This document shows positions 37,645 through 46,377 of a stretch of 64,000 nucleotides of DNA, piece after piece (the stretch's first letter is position 1; each line of letters begins with the position of its first letter). Below the pieces are notes generated by a model. It was given only the letters and a program-made list of their open reading frames with translations. It was not told the origin of the DNA and did not search any database. This DNA is from Actinomycetes bacterium (GTDB lineage: Bacteria > Planctomycetota > Phycisphaerae > JAACET01), in NCBI GenBank assembly GCA_030614915.1, contig JAUXAG010000003.1, positions 62,001 to 126,000 of the forward strand, written 5' to 3'. Position numbers and translations under genes: made by a program.

Positions 37645-38475
37645 ATGACTGAAGTTAGATATCAGATGTTGCGTCCGGAGCAGATTGTGGCTCGGCGGAA
37701 GGAATGTCCGGTGGTCTATGTTCCGCTGGGGACGCTGGAATGGCACGGGCTGCACAATCCGGTAGGGGCCGATACCATACAGGCAGAGGGATTGGCTGTA
37801 CTGTGTGCCCAAAAAGGTGGCGGACTGGTGTTTCCGCCGCTGTACTACGGCGAGAGCCGGGTGGAATCTTTGATGGAGGCCGTGGCCGCCGATCGCGAGA
37901 AGATTGCTGAGAAGATGGAACTGCCTGCGGAAAACTTTGAGCCCGATAAACATCCTTTCACGGCCAGCGAACAGGCCCAGAATTATCATAAGCTGCTTAT
38001 TCACATCCTGGCCGAGGCGGAAAGTCTGGGTTTTGAGCTGGGCGTTTTTGTGGCGGGTCATTATCCGTTGATCGACTACGCCCGGGCGGCAGTTCTGCAC
38101 TTCAATAAGAGACGACACAGCCGATACCACGGGATGCTGGCTTGGGCGGTCCTTGATTATGCCCTGATAGAGGATAGATACGATTATGCCGGGGATCACG
38201 CTGCCGGCTGGGAAACTTCGCATTTGTTGGCTCTGAAGCCGGAGACGGTTGATTTGAACTGCCTGCCGGCCAAGGGGCAAGAGCTGATTGGTGTAGAGGG
38301 AAAGATGGCTCCGCAGGATGCCAGCGCCGAGTTCGGCCGGGAGACGCTGGCCGCTGCTGCCCAGGTGGTGATCAAAGAAGTTACGCACCGCTTGGAGAAG
38401 CGGCAAGTCTACCACGGGCACGGCCGAAGTCTGCTTGAGGGACTGTGGAAAAACGACAAAGATAAAGGCGATTAA
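37645..38475 (+). CDS. Creatininase-family amidohydrolase
   Basis: A 276-residue protein of the creatininase fold, which includes creatinine amidohydrolase, the riboflavin-pathway ArfB and the mycofactocin peptidase MftE. Metal-ligand motifs: PLGTLEWHGLHNPVGADTI (Glu, His, Asp), GHYPLIDYARAA (His) and GDHAAGWETS (His, Glu). The substrate cannot be named. It lies 16 bases after the UroD-like methyltransferase gene and is probably co-transcribed with it, followed by fmdB- and yacG-type genes. Confidence 0.83.
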   Translation: MTEVRYQMLRPEQIVARRKECPVVYVPLGTLEWHGLHNPVGADTIQAEGLAVLCAQKGGGLVFPPLYYGESRVESLMEAVAADREKIAEKMELPAENFEPDKHPFTASEQAQNYHKLLIHILAEAESLGFELGVFVAGHYPLIDYARAAVLHFNKRRHSRYHGMLAWAVLDYALIEDRYDYAGDHAAGWETSHLLALKPETVDLNCLPAKGQELIGVEGKMAPQDASAEFGRETLAAAAQVVIKEVTHRLEKRQVYHGHGRSLLEGLWKNDKDKGD

Positions 38476-38515
38476 GTTCGCCTTTGACATAGTAAGTTTG
38501 TTCGAGGATAAATTG

Positions 38516-38842
38516 ATGCCAACCTATGACTATCGCTGCTGTAACTGTGACCATAAGTTTGAAGTTTTTCAGTCCATGACCGCCGGTGTGCTGAAGAAGT
38601 GCCCGCAGTGCGGGAAGCTGTCCTTGAAACGGCTGATCGGATCCGGAGCGGCGGTGCTGTTCAAAGGTTCGGGTTTTTATACGACGGATTACCGCTCCAA
38701 GAGCTACCAGAAGCAAGCCAAGGCCGAAACTGACAAGCAAGATAGCAAGAGCGAGAAATCGAAGACAAAGCAAACGGACTCTGCGGGCAAGAAGAAAGCC
38801 CCGGCAGCTGGGGATTCGAAGCAGGAGAAAAAGATCGGCTAG
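38516..38842 (+). CDS. FmdB-family zinc ribbon protein
   Basis: A 108-residue protein. MPTYDYRCCNCDHKFEVFQSM plus KKCPQCGK form the small zinc ribbon of the FmdB/regulatory-protein family, with GSGFYTTDYR as the usual following motif. The last 45 residues are a Lys/Ser/Asp-rich low-complexity tail. The role is unknown in most species; it is often linked to C1 or amide metabolism genes, in keeping with the two genes before it. The start at 38516 matches the family N-terminus. Confidence 0.85.
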   Translation: MPTYDYRCCNCDHKFEVFQSMTAGVLKKCPQCGKLSLKRLIGSGAAVLFKGSGFYTTDYRSKSYQKQAKAETDKQDSKSEKSKTKQTDSAGKKKAPAAGDSKQEKKIG

Positions 38843-38876
38843 CTCCGCGGGAACTGACAAGGGAATTTGGATATAG

Positions 38877-39095
38877 ATGAGCGGTCGTGAGAAATGTCGG
38901 GCCTGTGGGCGAAAGTTAGCAGCCCAGGCTAAAGAAAGGAGCCCCTGGTATCCGTTCTGCTCCCAGCGTTGCCGGTGGGTGGACCTGGGCCAATGGTTCG
39001 ACCAGAAATACCGCCTGGCCGAGACGAAAGGACCGCTGGGGGTCCCGGAGGGGGACAAAAACAGGGCGAATGGGGATAAATCCGAAAGAAAATGA
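38877..39095 (+). CDS. yacG: DNA gyrase inhibitor YacG-like zinc protein
   Basis: A 72-residue zinc protein with C7-x2-C10 and C28-x3-C32 (CRACG, PFCSQRCRWVDLGQW), matching YacG. In E. coli YacG binds GyrB and inhibits gyrase; the characteristic PFCSxRC...DLGxW segment is well conserved here. The C-terminal tail is short and charged. It follows the FmdB-like gene by 34 bases. Confidence 0.85.
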   Translation: MSGREKCRACGRKLAAQAKERSPWYPFCSQRCRWVDLGQWFDQKYRLAETKGPLGVPEGDKNRANGDKSERK

Positions 39096-39119
39096 GGCCG
39101 GAAAAACTTTGTTTTTTGC

Positions 39120-39149
39120 TTGGCTGGACCGCTTGGAGGGCTCTATAAT
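39120..39149 (+). promoter_or_regulatory. Sigma-70-type promoter
   Basis: TTGGCT (39120-39125) and TATAAT (39144-39149) are separated by 18 bases. The promoter lies 140 bases upstream of the large membrane protein gene at 39290, in the 194-base gap after yacG. Confidence 0.5.
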
Positions 39150-39289
39150 CTGCAGAAGCCCAAGGGCCGGGGTTCGGCCACTATATATGGACAGGCCCAG
39201 CGTCGGCAAGAGCAGGTAAATAACCTTCTAAGCAGGGCATTTGTCCTGCAGGAAGCAAGAGTCCACTATCTGATCGAAAGGAGAGGTCA

Positions 39290-41038
39290 ATGGCGGAAGA
39301 AAAATTAGAGTTACGCGGGATCAACTGGCAGGAGACGTTCAGCTTTACCCACGTATTCCGGAGCTTCCGACTGGCGATCCACCCCAGCAAACTGGTGTTG
39401 GCCTTTGTGGGGCTGGCCCTGTGTGTGATAGCCGGGTTCGCGCTGGACAGGCTCTGGTACGGCGGCCAGGCGATTATCTGGCAGAACGGTAAGCCTGTGG
39501 AAATCGAGGTCTTCGCCGATAAAGGCGTCGCAGGTCAGGACTTTGGGACTTGGTACGAGCAACAGGCCAAAAGTCGCGAGGATAGACTGAAAACACTCCG
39601 CAAGCGGGAACTGGGTCTGGACGCAGATGAAGTGAGCATCTACTCAGCCTCCTTGGCGGGTAAACTGATCGCGGCCAAGAATGAAAAGCTCCAGGATTGG
39701 CTTAAAGACAACAGTCTGGACAATAGAAAAAGGAAAATCAAAGACAGTTACGAGAATCAGCCGGAGCGTCGCGATAAGCTTCTGAGAAGGGCTAAAGAGG
39801 AAGTACCAAAGGAGCTTTTGGCCAAGCGTAGAGAAGTACATGGCCAGATGGAATCGATTAGGGATTTGGTAGGCAAGGGGCCGGCCGGCCGTGGACCATT
39901 CAGGGCTCTGCTCCGCTATGAGCTGGGCGTGTTCGACAAGGTGGTGACCTCTGCGCTGGGACCGAACCTGCTGGGTGGTCTGGAGATGACGGCCAGCGAG
40001 GCCGATGCGGGAGTGGTTGTGCATATTTGGCGGGGACTGAAGGGTTTGCAATGGTTGTTCAAGCAGCACCGGGTTTACTTTGTCATCTTTGGGGCGTTCT
40101 GGCTGGCAGTCTGGGCGATTTTTGGTGGAGCTATCAGCAGAACGGCCGCCCTGCACGTGTCCCGAGGCGAGAAAATTTCTATCAAAGAAGCCCTGAAATT
40201 CGGGATAAAGAAATTCCCCAGCTTCCTGTTTGCCCCACTGATTCCGGTGGCTATTGTGGCTGTTCTGGTAGTGCTGGTGCTGGTCGGTTCTTTCGCCCTG
40301 GGTAACTGGGGATTGGGGATCGGCGAGGTGCTGGTCTCGGTGCTGATATTCCTCTCGCTGATTGTAGGCTTCATCATGGCTCTGGTGGCGGTGGGCACAG
40401 TGGGGGGAGTGAATCTGATGTATCCGACGATTGCCGTGGAGGGCTCAGACAGTTTTGACGCCATAAGCCGCTCGTTCAGTTATGTGTACGCCCGTCCCTG
40501 GCGGATGGCCTTTTATTCGCTGGTAGCCATGATTTATGGCATACTTTGCTATTTGTTCGTGCGCTTTTTCGCATTTTTGGTTCTGAAACTTACCCACATG
40601 TCGGTCGCCGCCGGGATAGGCCGTCCAGGGGCCGGTAGTTATGGCCTGATAGACAAATTCACCAGCATGTGGCCAGCTCCGCAATTATTCGGCAGTCTGC
40701 ACGGCGGGTTCGACTGGGCCGCGTGCCAGGGGGCTCAGACGTTCGGAGCCTTTGTTATCGGCTTGTGGGTTTATGTGATTGTCGGTTTCGTGGCCGCATT
40801 TCTGGTCTCCTTCTTCTTCTCGGCGAACACGATGATCTACTACCTGCTGCGGAATAAGGTGGACTCGACGGATATGGATGACGTGTACGTGGAAGAAGAG
40901 CCCGAAGAACAGACTCCTCCGGTGGCCCAAGAGCCCGCCGAGGGTGGTGAAGCTGAAAAGCCCAAGGCCAAAAAGCCCAAGCCGGAAGAAAAGGCCGATG
41001 AGCCGCCCGAGGAGGAAAAACCCTCCGAAGGTGAATGA
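39290..41038 (+). CDS. Large polytopic membrane protein, unknown function
   Basis: A 582-residue protein. One membrane segment lies at about 35-55, followed by a charged, partly coiled-coil region (about 60-250) and then about five or six hydrophobic segments (265-515). The C-terminal 60 residues are acidic/Pro/Lys-rich (EEEPEEQTPPV...). I do not recognise a characterised family. AAGGAGAGG upstream supports the start. The 3' end, coding KADEPPEEEKPSEGE and the stop, is duplicated in diverged form at 41500-41553, with hicBA between the copies; the gene's likely original terminator lies after the second copy. Confidence 0.85.
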   Translation: MAEEKLELRGINWQETFSFTHVFRSFRLAIHPSKLVLAFVGLALCVIAGFALDRLWYGGQAIIWQNGKPVEIEVFADKGVAGQDFGTWYEQQAKSREDRLKTLRKRELGLDADEVSIYSASLAGKLIAAKNEKLQDWLKDNSLDNRKRKIKDSYENQPERRDKLLRRAKEEVPKELLAKRREVHGQMESIRDLVGKGPAGRGPFRALLRYELGVFDKVVTSALGPNLLGGLEMTASEADAGVVVHIWRGLKGLQWLFKQHRVYFVIFGAFWLAVWAIFGGAISRTAALHVSRGEKISIKEALKFGIKKFPSFLFAPLIPVAIVAVLVVLVLVGSFALGNWGLGIGEVLVSVLIFLSLIVGFIMALVAVGTVGGVNLMYPTIAVEGSDSFDAISRSFSYVYARPWRMAFYSLVAMIYGILCYLFVRFFAFLVLKLTHMSVAAGIGRPGAGSYGLIDKFTSMWPAPQLFGSLHGGFDWAACQGAQTFGAFVIGLWVYVIVGFVAAFLVSFFFSANTMIYYLLRNKVDSTDMDDVYVEEEPEEQTPPVAQEPAEGGEAEKPKAKKPKPEEKADEPPEEEKPSEGE

Positions 41039-41041
41039 TCA
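40988..41041 (+). repeat. Left copy of 54-bp gene-tail direct repeat
   Basis: The last 17 codons and stop of the membrane protein gene plus three bases. It matches 41500-41553 at 50 of 54 positions by eye. With the right copy it brackets the hicBA pair. Confidence 0.9.
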
Positions 41042-41067
41042 GGCGTCCGTCTACGCTGGAGAGCGAG

Positions 41068-41268
41068 ATGAAGATCGAAATTGAACGCGAGCAGGATGGT
41101 CAGTGGATCGCGGAAGTGCCTGATCTAGCAGGCGTTATGGTCTATGGCCAAAGCCGCGAAGAAGCCATTTCCAAGGTCGAAGCCCTTGCTCTGCGCGCTA
41201 TTGCCGATCGTTTAGAGCACGGCGAATCAATTCCGGAGCTTGACGGACTCTTCGCGGTACCAGCATGA
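41068..41268 (+). CDS. hicB: HicB-family antitoxin
   Basis: A 66-residue protein. KIEIEREQDGQWIAEVPDLAGVMVYGQSREEAI is the partial RNase H-like fold of HicB antitoxins, which neutralise HicA. No C-terminal DNA-binding domain is present, so autoregulation, if any, is not through a fused helix-turn-helix. The start at 41068 has GGAG upstream; the in-frame GTG/ATG further upstream lies in the membrane gene's stop region. The stop overlaps the hicA start by four bases (ATGA). The order here is antitoxin first. Confidence 0.88.
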   Translation: MKIEIEREQDGQWIAEVPDLAGVMVYGQSREEAISKVEALALRAIADRLEHGESIPELDGLFAVPA

Positions 41269-41480
41269 GCCGTTGGCCCTCGAGCAAGGCTCGAAGGGTG
41301 CTTGCCGCTCTCTTGCGCATCGGATGGTCTATTAAACGAGAGGCTAAAGGTTCTCATCGTATTCTCTCTCGCCCCGGTCGACCCGACTTCGTCTTTGCGT
41401 TTCATGATGGTGACGAGATTGGTCCTCGGATGTTGGCCCGCATCGCCAAACGCACAGGCCTAAAGCCGGACGACCTTTGA
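41265..41480 (+). CDS. hicA: HicA-family mRNA interferase toxin
   Basis: A 71-residue double-stranded-RNA-binding-fold toxin. KARRVLAALLRIGWSIKREAKGSHRIL contains the catalytic His in GSHRIL; FAFHDGDEIGPRMLARIAKRTGL is typical. HicA cleaves mRNA and halts translation until bound by HicB. It overlaps hicB by four bases and is followed 19 bases later by the duplicated tail of the upstream membrane protein gene. Confidence 0.9.
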   Translation: MSRWPSSKARRVLAALLRIGWSIKREAKGSHRILSRPGRPDFVFAFHDGDEIGPRMLARIAKRTGLKPDDL

Positions 41481-41499
41481 GAACCCCAAACAAGCCGGC

Positions 41500-41553
41500 G
41501 AAAAGGACGACGAGTCGCCCGAGGAGGAAAAACCCTTCGAAGGTGAATGATCA
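41500..41553 (+). repeat. Right copy of 54-bp gene-tail direct repeat
   Basis: Diverged copy of 40988-41041, encoding EKDDESPEEEKPFEGE plus stop in the corresponding frame. The four differences include three amino acid changes. A perfect terminator follows 24 bases later. Confidence 0.9.
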
Positions 41554-41577
41554 AAGGTCGTTTGACGTAAACTGAAC

Positions 41578-41611
41578 AAAGGCCGATCCGCCTGCGGCGG
41601 ATCGGCCTTTG
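41578..41611 (+). terminator. Intrinsic terminator
   Basis: GGCCGATCCGCC (41581-41592) pairs perfectly with GGCGGATCGGCC (41596-41607), with A's on the left and TTTG on the right. Given the tail duplication just upstream, this was probably the terminator of the membrane protein gene before hicBA arrived. Confidence 0.8.
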
Positions 41612-41628
41612 TCATTGGCTCAGGGGAC

Positions 41629-41826
41629 TAGAAGCCATCCCACAACCCCAATTTCTACTGCGAACGGCCCTCTTTGCTCTGCGAAGCGCTACGCAAAGCA
41701 CGAGTTTGTCGTCTGGCTGCGTCGGGCGAACTCAATATATTCTCCAAATATGTATCGTTTTCGCTTCTTGCCAGCCGACAAAACTGCTCGTTCTCGCCAC
41801 GAAAGCAGGTTTTGGGATGGCTTCTA
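41629..41826. mobile_element. MITE-like element with about 20-bp terminal inverted repeats
   Basis: The left end TAGAAGCCATCCCACAACCC and the right end (reverse complement TAGAAGCCATCCCAAAACCT) match at 18 of 20 positions. The 198-base interior carries no open reading frame of note, so a non-autonomous element is likely. The outermost TA on both sides could be a target duplication as made by IS630/Tc1-type transposases. The right end touches the stop codon of the DUF6504 gene. Confidence 0.78.
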
Positions 41827-41827
41827 A

Positions 41828-42160
41828 TTATTCCGGCTGGCAGATAGTAAAAAGCCACCACCGGTTTTTAGCTTGGCCCTTCGATCGGGGCTGGCGTTCA
41901 AAGTAGATTTTCATTTGCAGGCCGTCGGTGGTTCGAATCCTGAACCAGTGTTTGCGCAGATACATTTCTGGCGAGTGGCTCTTACATGGTCCCGACTCCT
42001 TCCAGGTTTCAAGCAACTCGTCCAGGGCGTATTCTTTGTCTCGCCAGAGAAAGCGACGTGGAAACCCCGGCTCGCCTCTGGCCATGCCTTGAACATCACT
42101 GCTGCCAGGGCAGGGGTGGATGGGTTCACTGACGAATTCTTCTTTCATGGCTGCCGTCAT
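41828..42160 (-). CDS. DUF6504 family protein
   Basis: A 110-residue protein. FVSEPIHPCPG, MARGEPGFPRRFLWRDKEYALDELLETWKE, MYLRKHWFRIRTTDG and a terminal RWWLFTI match the DUF6504 pattern of small cytosolic proteins of unknown function. Either the ATG at 42160 or the one at 42148 could be the start; the later one gives the more typical N-terminus. The 3' end abuts a MITE-like element. The M16 peptidase gene ends 91 bases upstream of this gene on the same strand's far side, so co-transcription with it is not assured. Confidence 0.75.
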   Translation of the reverse strand: MTAAMKEEFVSEPIHPCPGSSDVQGMARGEPGFPRRFLWRDKEYALDELLETWKESGPCKSHSPEMYLRKHWFRIRTTDGLQMKIYFERQPRSKGQAKNRWWLFTICQPE

Positions 42161-42250
42161 TTTTGCTGTTGCTATTCTTGAAGCGAATCATTTTGATGCG
42201 GATAAGTTCCTCAGGCAAGCAGGGCTCCTTTGAAGCGTAGGTGCTGGCGG

Positions 42251-44995
42251 CTATTGTGCCGGGGGGTATTTGACGAGTTCGGGCTTGGGTGTGGTGACGC
42301 AGATGAGATGGTGACGGGAGAGGTATTTTTTGCCGACACGCTTTACGTCGTCCAGGCTGACCCGGTTGATCCGCTGGGATAGAGTCTGAGAGTGCTCATA
42401 GCCCAAGCCGTAGAGCTCGTCCAGGGCGGCAGCGGCGGCCCGGTCGGCGTTGGTCTGGCGATTGATGAGCTCCACGGCAATGATGAGACCCTTGGCCCGG
42501 GCGAGTTCTTCGGTGGTGAATTCGCCGGCGGCGGCCTTGGCGAAGTTTCGCTCCAGGGCCTCGATGACCTCGTTGACCTTTTCCGGCTCACAGGCGGCAT
42601 AGGCGGCGAAGTAGCCAGGTACCAGGCCGCTGAACTCGTAAGCGTGGACTACATAGACCAGTTTGCGCTTCCGAAGCTCCTCGTGCAGCCATCCTCCGGG
42701 CATGTAGTAGCCGGAGATGATGGTGTCGAGGACCTTCAAGGCCATGCAGTCCTCGGTTTCGGTGAGGACGGTACCGGGAAAGGCAACCATTACGGTGGCT
42801 ATGCTTTTGGTGGTCTGCTCGACGGCCAAACGATTGCTGTCAAAAGACTCAGGGGGCAAGTAAGGAATGGTCATTTTGTCGCCGGCCGGCAGGCGGGAGA
42901 AGTACTGGCGGATGAGCTTGCAGGCCTGGGACGGATCGAAATCGCCGTATATAGCCAGGACGGCGTTGCCGGCCACGGCGAGGCGGCGATGATGGGCAGA
43001 TAAGTCCTGGGGGCCGACCTTTTTGATCACCTCGGCGAATCCTGTGGGCAGACGCTTGTAAGGCGAGGTGCTGAAGAATTGATCGCGGAAGAACAAGGAC
43101 ATCTGACTGTGCCAGTTTTCCTTGAGAGCAGCTATGTCGGCCAAGAGCTGAGGACGAAGCTTGGCCATTTCGATGGGGTCGAAGGTGGGCTCGGTGACTA
43201 CTTGGGCAAAGATGTCCAAGGCTTCGGGGAAATCTTCCTTGAGGACCTGCCCGAGGTAATAAAGAGTGTTTTTGCCTGAAGCAGCTGCAATCTGGCCGCC
43301 ACGCGAGTCGAAGAAGGATTCTATCTGGTCAGCGGTGAGCTTCCTGGTGCCCTTTAGGCAGGTGCGGGCGGTGAATCGGCCAATCCCGTTGTTCTCGGCG
43401 GTTTCAGCCAGCAGTCCGCCGCGGAAATATATCTGCATGGAGACCAGGGGTACAGCCCTGCTGGGCCGAAGGACCACTCGTAAGCCGTTATCGAGAACGA
43501 ACATTCTGGGTGAATCCGGGGCGACTTGGCCAATAGTTACAGTCTTCTCGGTCGGGGTGAGGTCCTTGGGCAGAAGCATGGTCAGGCAGAGCTTGTTGGG
43601 ATCAAGATACATGCGGGCGACTTCTTGTATCTGCTCGGCGGTAACCTTCTGGATTTCGCTGACGTATCTGTCGGAGAAGTGTGGATTGCCGGTGGACAAG
43701 AGGTCCCTGCCGATTTGGTCAGCTTGGCCCTCAACGGTCTGCAGAGGGACAATGTAATCTGCGATCGTCTGCCGTTTGGCTTTGGCGAGCTCTTCTTCGG
43801 TTACGCCCTTTTGGATGAGAAGGTCGAGCTCGTCGGCGATGGCCCGGCGGGCGGGTTTGAGCTTGGCAGGATCAATGCGGGCCTGAATGACGAAAGAGCC
43901 AGGGTAAAGGGGGGGCGTGGCCGAGTAGGAACTGATGCCCAGAACCAGCGAGGCGTCACTCTTGAGTCGTTTGACCAGACGCGAACTTTCGCCCCTGGTG
44001 AGAATATAAGACAGGGTGTCCAGGGCGTAAAGATCGGGATGGGTCAGCTTGATAGAGGGATAAGCCCAACTGATCAGGGCGTGGGGAATGTCGCGGTACT
44101 GAATGCGAGTGCGTGGGCTGCTGGGCGGCAAGTCGGCGGGCATGACAACCGGCGGAAGGACCCGGCGAGAAAAGCCGGCAAATTTCTGGGCTACTATCGC
44201 TAGAGCCTTACGCGAATCGATGTCACCGACGATGCTGATGATTACGTTTTGGGGGACATAACGTCGGCGATAATAGTCCAGCAGGTCGTCTCTGGTAACG
44301 GCGGCGAGGGTGGGGACATGGCCGATAATTGGAAAGGCGGCGGGGTGCCGGCCGTAACGATTCTCAGCGGCAAGGTTGTAAAGCACGCGGTGTGGTTCGT
44401 CCGCGCCTTTTTCGATCTCGCGCTGAACCACGCCGTGCTCGCGGGCGACCGATTCGGGATCCAACAGGGGATGCGTAATCCAGTCGGCCAGCAGTTCGAC
44501 GGCAATATCCGCCCGCTCGGCGGGAACGGTTAAATGATAGCAAGTCTGACTGCGGCTGGTATAGGCGTTGGAGACGGCTCCGATCTTTTCGACGAGCAAC
44601 TGCGACTCGTCCTCAGTGCGCTTAGGGGTGGCTCCGCCGTGGAGGAGGTGCTCGAAGATGTGGCTGAGTCCGGCGCCGAGGTGGTCGCCCTCGTGGATGG
44701 AGCCGGTGGCTACGTATAAACGCACAGCTACGACCGGGTTGGTGTGGTTTTCCTTAATGGCCACCTGCATGCCGTTGGACAGGGTGGCAACGATTTCTTC
44801 GGGGGCACTGATCAGCCAGGACTCGACAGTCAGCGGCGGAGGCGGCGCTTGAACTGTAGGTTCGGGCGATGGCGGTGCTTGTTGGGCGGGGGTGCTGTCT
44901 GATTGGGCAAGAATGGGCCAGGTAACACATCCAAGCAAGGCCAAGAGTATGATGCCGGTCAATAGGGCGGACCGCTTGGGATGATTAGAGACCAT
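42251..44995 (-). CDS. M16-family zinc metallopeptidase, exported
   Basis: A 914-residue protein with an N-terminal membrane or signal segment (about 10-30) and a Pro-rich linker. It contains two M16 modules. The first has the inverted zinc motif H112-x2-E115-H116 (GLSHIFEHLLHGG) with the downstream Glu in EHGVVQREIE; the second (about 500-914) lacks a zinc motif, as usual for tandem M16 proteins acting as a clam-shell. It degrades peptides in the periplasm or paryphoplasm. The ATG at 44995 was chosen over far-upstream in-frame codons because GGAGAA precedes it and a signal sequence begins there. Confidence 0.88.
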   Translation of the reverse strand: MVSNHPKRSALLTGIILLALLGCVTWPILAQSDSTPAQQAPPSPEPTVQAPPPPLTVESWLISAPEEIVATLSNGMQVAIKENHTNPVVAVRLYVATGSIHEGDHLGAGLSHIFEHLLHGGATPKRTEDESQLLVEKIGAVSNAYTSRSQTCYHLTVPAERADIAVELLADWITHPLLDPESVAREHGVVQREIEKGADEPHRVLYNLAAENRYGRHPAAFPIIGHVPTLAAVTRDDLLDYYRRRYVPQNVIISIVGDIDSRKALAIVAQKFAGFSRRVLPPVVMPADLPPSSPRTRIQYRDIPHALISWAYPSIKLTHPDLYALDTLSYILTRGESSRLVKRLKSDASLVLGISSYSATPPLYPGSFVIQARIDPAKLKPARRAIADELDLLIQKGVTEEELAKAKRQTIADYIVPLQTVEGQADQIGRDLLSTGNPHFSDRYVSEIQKVTAEQIQEVARMYLDPNKLCLTMLLPKDLTPTEKTVTIGQVAPDSPRMFVLDNGLRVVLRPSRAVPLVSMQIYFRGGLLAETAENNGIGRFTARTCLKGTRKLTADQIESFFDSRGGQIAAASGKNTLYYLGQVLKEDFPEALDIFAQVVTEPTFDPIEMAKLRPQLLADIAALKENWHSQMSLFFRDQFFSTSPYKRLPTGFAEVIKKVGPQDLSAHHRRLAVAGNAVLAIYGDFDPSQACKLIRQYFSRLPAGDKMTIPYLPPESFDSNRLAVEQTTKSIATVMVAFPGTVLTETEDCMALKVLDTIISGYYMPGGWLHEELRKRKLVYVVHAYEFSGLVPGYFAAYAACEPEKVNEVIEALERNFAKAAAGEFTTEELARAKGLIIAVELINRQTNADRAAAAALDELYGLGYEHSQTLSQRINRVSLDDVKRVGKKYLSRHHLICVTTPKPELVKYPPAQ

Positions 44996-45114
44996 TGTGA
45001 TTCTCCGCAAAAAAACCGGATAAGCAAACTTCTGTCTGGGTCTGCGACACTGCCCATCATGCCTGATTTGGCTGGGAGTTGCAGCCCCAGCGAGGACTGA
45101 AAACTCCAAACTCC

Positions 45115-46377
45115 CTAATATTTCGAGCTGCGAGGCGATTGTGTCTGTTTCATGAGCCAAGTCATGCCGTTTCGGATATTACCATAAGGATTACCACGCC
45201 AGCCGTGGCCTCCTTTGTAAGTCTCTAGCCTGACCAAAGCACCAACACCTGTTAAATCAACCTTCGCTTGTTTTGCATGGCTGAAAGGACAAATTTTATC
45301 CTGAGGAGAATGTAGCAGATAATAAATGTGGCCCTTGGCGGTATCAAGCGGTGGCAGCCAATTACGGCGGAAAACCGACATCGCAACAAAAGAACCTCTA
45401 ACTGCTGTGTTTTTCTGTAGCGAAATGGCATATGCAGCCGGGCCACTCGACGACCAACTTAAGGTGAAAATGTTTCTATCATTGATCTTATGTCGCTTCT
45501 TGACATCATTGATAACTGCCTCGACAAAATCCTCCGTAGCAAACTTCTGACCAATGGTTGGGTGAATTCTCGTCGGCCATACGATCTTCTGCTTCTTATG
45601 CCATTTGAAGGCCACTGGCTGAGCGACAAGGAAACTCTTACCCAGAGCATGTTTGTATATCCGTCGAACAAAAGGATGGAAATTTGCTCCTCCTCCGCCT
45701 CCCGGCATGATGACCACCAGATTGTAGCCTTTGGGGGGAGCTTCTGCGTTCTTTCCCGCTCCGATTAGAAAATAGCGCATTCTCCGATTATTGTTGACGG
45801 TCAAATCGAGGCTTGGAATATCCGCCACATCTTTCAAGGCCTCTTCGTTTACTCGTCCATTTTTATGCTGTTTCAAAACAACAGAACGTTGGCGAAGTTG
45901 ATCTGAAGGAACGACTTGTTCTACTGGAAGATCACCATGTTTCTCATACCACTGTGCGTAAGCCTGCGGCCTTCCGGAAAAATCTTCGAGGGCATACTCC
46001 TTTACATATGCGGCGGCATACTGTCTTACTTTTTCGTCCCTATCAGACATTCCCAAATGGAGAATCTTCAAAACACGGGGGTGCTTCTTTGGCCGAAGAC
46101 TCTTCCCGAAATGAAAGGCCTTTAGTAGGCCACGCTTTACCTGGAAGTCTGTCAATTCCGGCCATGCGGCTTCCATCACCTTCAAAGCAAAGTCGGGATC
46201 TAGCTTGACTAGTTCGGGCCCAACCCTGAAAGCGGCTGCCTTATGACCCTCTAACGTTTTCAGTCGTTCAAGCCAACTTTCAAGAGGAACAGATGCGTCA
46301 TTCGCAGAAACACATTGTGGGACAAGGCACCCTATCAAGATCAATAAAGCTACTACTGTGATTGATTCTCTGGTCAC
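45115..46377 (-). CDS. Exported HEAT-like / alpha-beta hydrolase protein
   Basis: A 420-residue protein with a signal peptide (VVALLILIGCLVPQCVSA). Residues about 30-150 are helical repeats of HEAT type (LEGHKAAAFRVGPELVKLDPDFALK). From about 200 the fold is an alpha/beta hydrolase: GYNLVVIMPGGGGGANFHPF, nucleophile region FTLSWSSSGPAAYAISL, DKICPFSHAK and a C-terminal GGHGWRGN supplying the likely Asp and His. Substrate unknown; esterase or depolymerase-like. The start is a GTG. It is somewhat AT-richer than the genes on either side. Confidence 0.75.
   Translation of the reverse strand: MTRESITVVALLILIGCLVPQCVSANDASVPLESWLERLKTLEGHKAAAFRVGPELVKLDPDFALKVMEAAWPELTDFQVKRGLLKAFHFGKSLRPKKHPRVLKILHLGMSDRDEKVRQYAAAYVKEYALEDFSGRPQAYAQWYEKHGDLPVEQVVPSDQLRQRSVVLKQHKNGRVNEEALKDVADIPSLDLTVNNNRRMRYFLIGAGKNAEAPPKGYNLVVIMPGGGGGANFHPFVRRIYKHALGKSFLVAQPVAFKWHKKQKIVWPTRIHPTIGQKFATEDFVEAVINDVKKRHKINDRNIFTLSWSSSGPAAYAISLQKNTAVRGSFVAMSVFRRNWLPPLDTAKGHIYYLLHSPQDKICPFSHAKQAKVDLTGVGALVRLETYKGGHGWRGNPYGNIRNGMTWLMKQTQSPRSSKY

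Noticed and set aside
41925-41950. GGTTCGAATCC, resembling the T-arm of a tRNA
   Set aside because: It lies inside the DUF6504 reading frame on the other strand, coding for conserved residues, and no acceptor stem or D-arm could be assembled around it.
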